From the NCBI GenBank assembly GCA_945874155.1, contig CAMCFO010000020.1, positions 1-47,688 on the forward strand: a stretch of 47,688 nt of DNA, read 5' to 3'. The DNA is from an uncultured Bacteroidales bacterium. Lineage in GTDB: Bacteria; Bacteroidota; Bacteroidia; Bacteroidales; UBA932. Both the position numbers and the translations under genes were made by a program. A model generated the notes under the pieces. It did not search any database. It was given only the letters and a program-made list of their open reading frames with translations, and was not told the DNA's origin. The first letter of the stretch is position 1; each line of letters opens with the position of its first letter. Shown one piece after another: positions 43,687 to 47,688 of this stretch.

Positions 43687-45945
43687 ATGAAGAAATCCCT
43701 TTTAACAACACTAAGCTTATGCCTGGCAATGGTTTCGGGCTTTGCACAGGAAAATTTCAGCATCGACTCCTTGATGGCGAAGATGACTCTGGAGGAGAAA
43801 ATCGGACAGATGAACCAGTTGGTCAACAATGTTTTCACAGGATCCATTGCAAATTCCGGAATTGAGGCAAAAATTAGTGCAGGACAAGTTGGAAGCATTC
43901 TTAACGCAAGAGGAGAGTCTATTGCTGCAATGCAGAAAATTGCAGTCGAACAGACCAGACTCGGAATTCCCCTTGTTTTCGGACTGGATGTGATTCACGG
44001 ATATGAGACCTGCTTCCCTATACCTTTGGCAATGGCTTCTTCCTGGAACCTTGAGACCATCACTGAGGCTTGTCAGGTTGCCGGTCAGGAAGCAAGCCGG
44101 GACGGTATTGCCTGGACCTTCACCCCTATGTGCGACATTGCCCGCGACCCGCGCTGGGGCAGAATTGCGGAAGGAGCCGGTGAGGACCCTTATCTTGGAG
44201 GCGAAATTGCAGCTGCCCAGGTGAGAGGTTTTCAGGGCAATCTGGACAAGCCTACTGACATCGCGGCTTGCGTTAAGCATTTCGCACTTTATGGAGCTCC
44301 GCAAGCCGGACGTGATTACTATACCGTTGATATGAGCCGTCAGCAGATGTTCAATGAGTATCTGTGGCCTTATCAGGCTGCTGTCAAGGCAGGAGCTTTG
44401 ACGGCTATGTCGTCCTTCAATGAGTTCGAATCCTTGCCTTTGACCTGTCATAAATATATGCTGCAGACAGTTTTGCGTGACATTATGGGATTTCAGGGTA
44501 TGCTTGTCACAGACTATGCTGCCATCAGAGAGATTTTGCAACACGGTGCCGCTGCAGATTTGAAAGAAGCTTCTGTGCGCAGTGCAAATGCGGGTGTAGA
44601 TATGGATATGGTTGCTGAAGGATTCAGCACGACATTGGCCGAGGCAGTAAGGGAAGGCCTTGTGGATGAGGCGATTGTGGACAGGGCTTGCCGCAGGGTG
44701 CTGGAACTGAAGAAGAAACTCGGACTTTTTGAAAATCCGTACAAATATAACCGTCCGGAGGAGTTGGAGCTCAACGGAAGTGCACAGAACAGGGCTGTAG
44801 CCCGCAAAATGGGAGCGCAGAGCATTGTGATGCTCAAGAATGAGTCCGAGGTGCTGCCTCTTGCCCCGGGAAAGAAGATTGCAGTCGTGGGGCCGCTTGC
44901 TGATTTGAGTATGGAGATGATAGGTTGCTGGGCAATAAAGCCGAAAAACCATCGTCCGGTGACTTTGCTCCAGGGTCTGCAGCAGAGGTTCGGGGCTGAG
45001 AATGTGAAGTTTGCGAGAGGCTGCCACGTGCTTGAGAATGAGGCGCTTGAGAATCAGATTTCCTTCCACGACAGGAAGGACCGCGGGTGGGACATCCCAT
45101 CCGACAAACTCCGCAAGGAGGCTCTTGCTATAGCGAAGAAATCGGATGTGATTGTGGCTGCTATGGGTGAACTTGCAGAAATGAGCGGAGAAGGTTCCTC
45201 CAGGGCGGACATCACCATTCCGGAGCCTCAAAGAGGACTGCTGAAGGAGCTTGTGGCTACCGGAAAGCCTGTGGTGCTGGTGGTTATGTCCGGAAGACCT
45301 CTGGTTCTGGACTGGGAGGATGAAAACGTGGACGGAATCGTATATGCCTGGCATCTTGGTTCCGAGGCCGGAAATGCCATTGCGGATGTGTTGAGCGGGG
45401 ATGTGAATCCTTCCGGAAGATTGACCGTCAGCTTCCCTCGTTGCGTGGGCCAGATTCCGATTCACTACAACCACAAGAACACCGGACGTCCTGCCGGAGA
45501 TTTCCAGCCTTACAAGAAGTATATTTCTCTTTATCAAGATGTTGTAAATGCTCCTTTGTATCCTTTCGGATATGGTCTGAGCTATGGCAAAGTGGAGTAT
45601 TCTGATTTGAAGCTTTCCTCTACCAAGGCTGCGGTCGGAGACAAACTCAGCGTGAGCGTGAAGCTCAAAAACCCGTCTGAGCGGGACATCACCGAGACCG
45701 TGCAGCTCTACATCCGAGACAAGGTGGGCAGCATCACCCGTCCTGTCAAGGAGCTCAAGGGTTTCAGACAGGTTTGCGTCAAGGCTGGCAGCGAAATGAC
45801 AGTCGAGCTCGAACTGGATTCCGCAAAACTCGGTTTCTACAATTCGGAGCTCCAATACGTGGTGGAACCGGGTGAGTTCGATGTGATGGTCGGTCCTTCT
45901 TCGGATTCCCGTACTCTGCTTCGCTCTTCGTTTGTACTTGAGTAA
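43687..45945 (+). CDS. bglX: GH3 beta-glucosidase (BglX-like), periplasmic
   Basis: 752 residues with signal peptide MKKSLLTTLSLCLAMVSGFAQ. The N-terminal TIM barrel has LVFGLDVIHGYET, DPRWGRIAEGAGEDPYL and CVKHFALYGAPQAGRDY. The nucleophile is Asp276 in GFQGMLVTDYAAI, where most relatives have SDW; the aspartate itself is kept. The alpha/beta sandwich and a C-terminal fibronectin-III-like domain (about 640-750) complete the family layout. It removes glucose or a related sugar from beta-linked oligosaccharides. No transporter or regulator is adjacent. Confidence 0.95.
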   Translation: MKKSLLTTLSLCLAMVSGFAQENFSIDSLMAKMTLEEKIGQMNQLVNNVFTGSIANSGIEAKISAGQVGSILNARGESIAAMQKIAVEQTRLGIPLVFGLDVIHGYETCFPIPLAMASSWNLETITEACQVAGQEASRDGIAWTFTPMCDIARDPRWGRIAEGAGEDPYLGGEIAAAQVRGFQGNLDKPTDIAACVKHFALYGAPQAGRDYYTVDMSRQQMFNEYLWPYQAAVKAGALTAMSSFNEFESLPLTCHKYMLQTVLRDIMGFQGMLVTDYAAIREILQHGAAADLKEASVRSANAGVDMDMVAEGFSTTLAEAVREGLVDEAIVDRACRRVLELKKKLGLFENPYKYNRPEELELNGSAQNRAVARKMGAQSIVMLKNESEVLPLAPGKKIAVVGPLADLSMEMIGCWAIKPKNHRPVTLLQGLQQRFGAENVKFARGCHVLENEALENQISFHDRKDRGWDIPSDKLRKEALAIAKKSDVIVAAMGELAEMSGEGSSRADITIPEPQRGLLKELVATGKPVVLVVMSGRPLVLDWEDENVDGIVYAWHLGSEAGNAIADVLSGDVNPSGRLTVSFPRCVGQIPIHYNHKNTGRPAGDFQPYKKYISLYQDVVNAPLYPFGYGLSYGKVEYSDLKLSSTKAAVGDKLSVSVKLKNPSERDITETVQLYIRDKVGSITRPVKELKGFRQVCVKAGSEMTVELELDSAKLGFYNSELQYVVEPGEFDVMVGPSSDSRTLLRSSFVLE

Positions 45946-45975
45946 AGCTTAAATCCTAACATCCGGACACCTGAA

Positions 45976-46023
45976 ATAACCTGGCGCAATCTCACATTTT
46001 TTTTGTGGATTGCGCCAGGTTAT
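45976..46023. terminator. Long hairpin between convergent bglX and ATPase genes
   Basis: ATAACCTGGCGCAATC at 45976-45991 pairs perfectly with 46008-46023, a 16-bp stem with a T-rich loop. Lying between two convergent genes, it probably terminates in both directions, although the flanks are not strong T-runs. Confidence 0.8.
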
Positions 46024-46055
46024 ATGTTTTGTTCAAAAATCTGTCAGGACTGATA

Positions 46056-47495
46056 CTATGCAAAGAGATTGTCCATAGTGATGACCTTCTGTATCTTTCC
46101 GCTGTGCTTTCCCTGATGGAGACCGTAGGAGGTAATAAGCGTCAAATGGGCTTTCTGCTTGGGTGAGAGAGTCTTTTTGAGTGTCTCCACCCGCTGGATC
46201 AGTCTTGTTTCCTCATTCTTGTCCACTGAGTATGAAAAACTGCTGAATTTCATTTCACAGAGATTGACAATGTTGTCGTCCCGGAAAATCAACAAATCGA
46301 CCTGGATGCCCGGCTCGCCGTCTTCTCCTTTTACATTCCATGTGGATATGCTTGTCTTGACACCGGATATTCCGAGTGCAGCCTTTATTTGCGGAATATG
46401 GTTCCAGCATACCTGTTCAAATGCGACACCTTTCCACGAATTCATAATGTCCGATGTGAAATTGTCATTGACAAAGGACGCATCCGCCTGATTCGGCTCA
46501 ACAAACTTCAACCAGAAAAGACAAAAATTGTCAACAAGCTTGTAAAATTCCCCCTGAGACTTCCCGTATGGGTTATATCGGATGATGAAGTCACTTTCCG
46601 CCAATGCACTTAAAGTCTGACTGAGACCACCTCCCAGCGGGAGATTTGTTGCTTCTGCGATTTCCTCCCGAGTATAGCCGTAATTGCGAGTTGCAAGGTG
46701 GCCTATTATTTTCTTGCAATCCTCCGCATTGTCAAAAATCGCTTTGAAAAGCCTATTGAACTCGTCTTTCAGCCTCGGCTTGTCCCCGAAAAGAATCATA
46801 TCCGCATTCTGCTCGAAACTGTATCCTTTACGGAAATAACTCAAATAATAAGGAATGCCACCGAAAACCATATAGGATTGCAGGATGTCGTAGCGTGACA
46901 GTTCAATGTTCTCATTTTCAAAATATTCCTCGCATTCTTTCAATGTGAATGGGGACAACTTGATTTCACAGGTAAGACGCCCGTACAAGCCGCCCTTGCT
47001 CCGGGAAATATTGCGTAGCATCCACGAGGTTGCACTGCCGCAGACGATGAGCATAATATTGTCGTGGTCGCTGCACCATCCGTTCCAGAAGTTCTCAAAA
47101 GCGGACAGGAAACGGCTGCGTGGGGTATCCATCCACGGCAATTCATCAAAGAAAATGAGCATTCGCTGTCCATTGTCGAGTTTCTTGAGCAGTTGGGACA
47201 GCTGAAAGAATGCTTCCATCCAAGTTTTGGGAGGATTGAACCCCTCAAGCCCATAGTTCAGCAATGAATAATAGAAACTTTCCAGCTGAGTCCTCAACCG
47301 GTTCTTGTCATCACTCCGGTCCACAGGAGACACTCCCGTATGCTGAAATGTCAGCCGGTCCTTAAACACCTGCTTGATGAGATATGTTTTGCCCACACGT
47401 CTCCTGCCATACAAAGCGACAAACTCGGGCCGGTCACTGGAATAGAGTTTCTCCAACTCTTCAATTTCAGATTTTCTGCCGACAATTACACTCAT
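46056..47495 (-). CDS. AAA ATPase with C-terminal DUF234 (PD-(D/E)XK-like) domain
   Basis: 479 residues from ATG 47495, just downstream of a good promoter. The P-loop NTPase has Walker A GRRRVGKT (30-37) and Walker B MLIFFDELPW (112-121). A winged-helix segment lies at about 262-305. The C-terminal domain keeps a possible nuclease signature: Glu360 in GVAFEQVCW, Asp400 in QVDLLIF and EMK at 414-416. Such ATPases are widespread in archaea and Bacteroidota with no known function; DUF234 belongs to the PD-(D/E)XK superfamily. It stands alone. Confidence 0.88.
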   Translation of the reverse strand: MSVIVGRKSEIEELEKLYSSDRPEFVALYGRRRVGKTYLIKQVFKDRLTFQHTGVSPVDRSDDKNRLRTQLESFYYSLLNYGLEGFNPPKTWMEAFFQLSQLLKKLDNGQRMLIFFDELPWMDTPRSRFLSAFENFWNGWCSDHDNIMLIVCGSATSWMLRNISRSKGGLYGRLTCEIKLSPFTLKECEEYFENENIELSRYDILQSYMVFGGIPYYLSYFRKGYSFEQNADMILFGDKPRLKDEFNRLFKAIFDNAEDCKKIIGHLATRNYGYTREEIAEATNLPLGGGLSQTLSALAESDFIIRYNPYGKSQGEFYKLVDNFCLFWLKFVEPNQADASFVNDNFTSDIMNSWKGVAFEQVCWNHIPQIKAALGISGVKTSISTWNVKGEDGEPGIQVDLLIFRDDNIVNLCEMKFSSFSYSVDKNEETRLIQRVETLKKTLSPKQKAHLTLITSYGLHQGKHSGKIQKVITMDNLFA

Positions 47496-47513
47496 ATCAT
47501 TCTTATTTTGCCG

Positions 47514-47543
47514 CAAAGATATAAAAAGAACAGCAATCGGCAA
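47514..47543 (-). promoter_or_regulatory. Promoter of the ATPase gene
   Basis: TTG (minus strand, 47543-47541) and TATCTTTG (47521-47514) with 19 bases between, 19 bases before the start codon. Confidence 0.8.
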
Positions 47544-47560
47544 AATAAACTATAGCTTAT

Positions 47561-47597
47561 TCTGCCGATGACGCCTATAATTCGAACAATCGGCAGA
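47561..47597. repeat. 9-bp inverted repeat upstream of the ATPase promoter
   Basis: TCTGCCGAT at 47561-47569 and its complement at 47589-47597. The half-site ATCGGCA also occurs at 47536-47542, overlapping the -33 element, so the motif appears three times within 62 bases. Confidence 0.75.
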
Positions 47598-47603
47598 TTA
47601 AAG

Positions 47604-47611
47604 TAAATTTG
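47604..47611 (+). promoter_or_regulatory. Possible outward -7 box near the window end
   Basis: TAAATTTG on the plus strand, pointing away from the ATPase gene; TTCG lies at the -33 distance. No gene start follows within the window. Confidence 0.3.
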
Positions 47612-47688
47612 AGGCTTGAATCACTCTGCGGTTTGACCTTCCCTGAGAATGGTTGACACTTTTGGGGTGGTTAAACTAAGATTGTTTA

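Noticed and set aside
43717..45855. A 712-codon open frame on the minus strand opposite bglX
   Set aside because: It mirrors the GH3 gene in the antisense frame, has no recognisable motif, and the plus strand has a signal peptide, catalytic residues and a full family fold.

Overview
The window comes from a member of the Bacteroidales (phylum Bacteroidota), probably a gut-type anaerobe with roughly balanced GC. This rests on the gene content: an Rnf complex in the order B-C-D-G-E-A behind an RseC-like gene, a HU-CCDC81-type protein, a NigD-like lipoprotein, DUF4922, and NamZ beside AmpG. It also rests on many Bacteroidota promoters of the TTG / TAnnTTTG type and the lack of Shine-Dalgarno sites. 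Genus cannot be fixed from sequence alone; several proteins are unusual enough to suggest an uncultured lineage.

Layout. 1-1477: an atypical Fur-family regulator, a convergent NigD-like lipoprotein and tRNA-His. 1492-10999: a minus-strand run read sppA, HU-CCDC81-like protein, Nudix hydrolase, GT2 glycosyltransferase, DUF4922-SpoIID fusion, ampG and namZ. Most of these genes overlap or nearly touch, and the last three point to peptidoglycan (MurNAc/muropeptide) salvage. 11110-14200: a plus-strand metal (probably copper) module with a His/Cys-rich exported protein, a TonB-dependent receptor and an exported HMA protein. 14201-14513 holds a repeat-rich leader before hisS. 16058-16213: tRNA-Asn and initiator tRNA-fMet, followed by twin terminators.

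16291-20694 (minus): radC, upp and an SGNH/MBOAT O-acylation pair. 20829-32051 (minus): two M23 peptidases, a MerR regulator, Nif3-like and zinc-ribbon proteins, a palindrome-rich spacer, then dnaB, rseC and rnfBCDGEA (ferredoxin:NAD+ ion pump). 32181-39145 (plus): alaS, an lptG-fmt gene fusion, thiamine pyrophosphokinase and ilvA. 39212-42160 (minus): a secreted GH2-mutarotase fusion lipoprotein.

42256-47688 has a more accessory character: a DUF3990/HTH toxin-antitoxin pair with a palindromic operator over its start site, a GH3 beta-glucosidase, and an AAA ATPase with a C-terminal PD-(D/E)XK-like domain.

The most notable points are the LptG-Fmt fusion, a signal-less GalT-like/SpoIID fusion inside a muropeptide salvage operon, the GH2-GalM fusion, a dispersed inverted-repeat family around hisS and at the rseC end, and the DUF3990 module with its operator. 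All functional calls are by eye from motifs; no database search was run.
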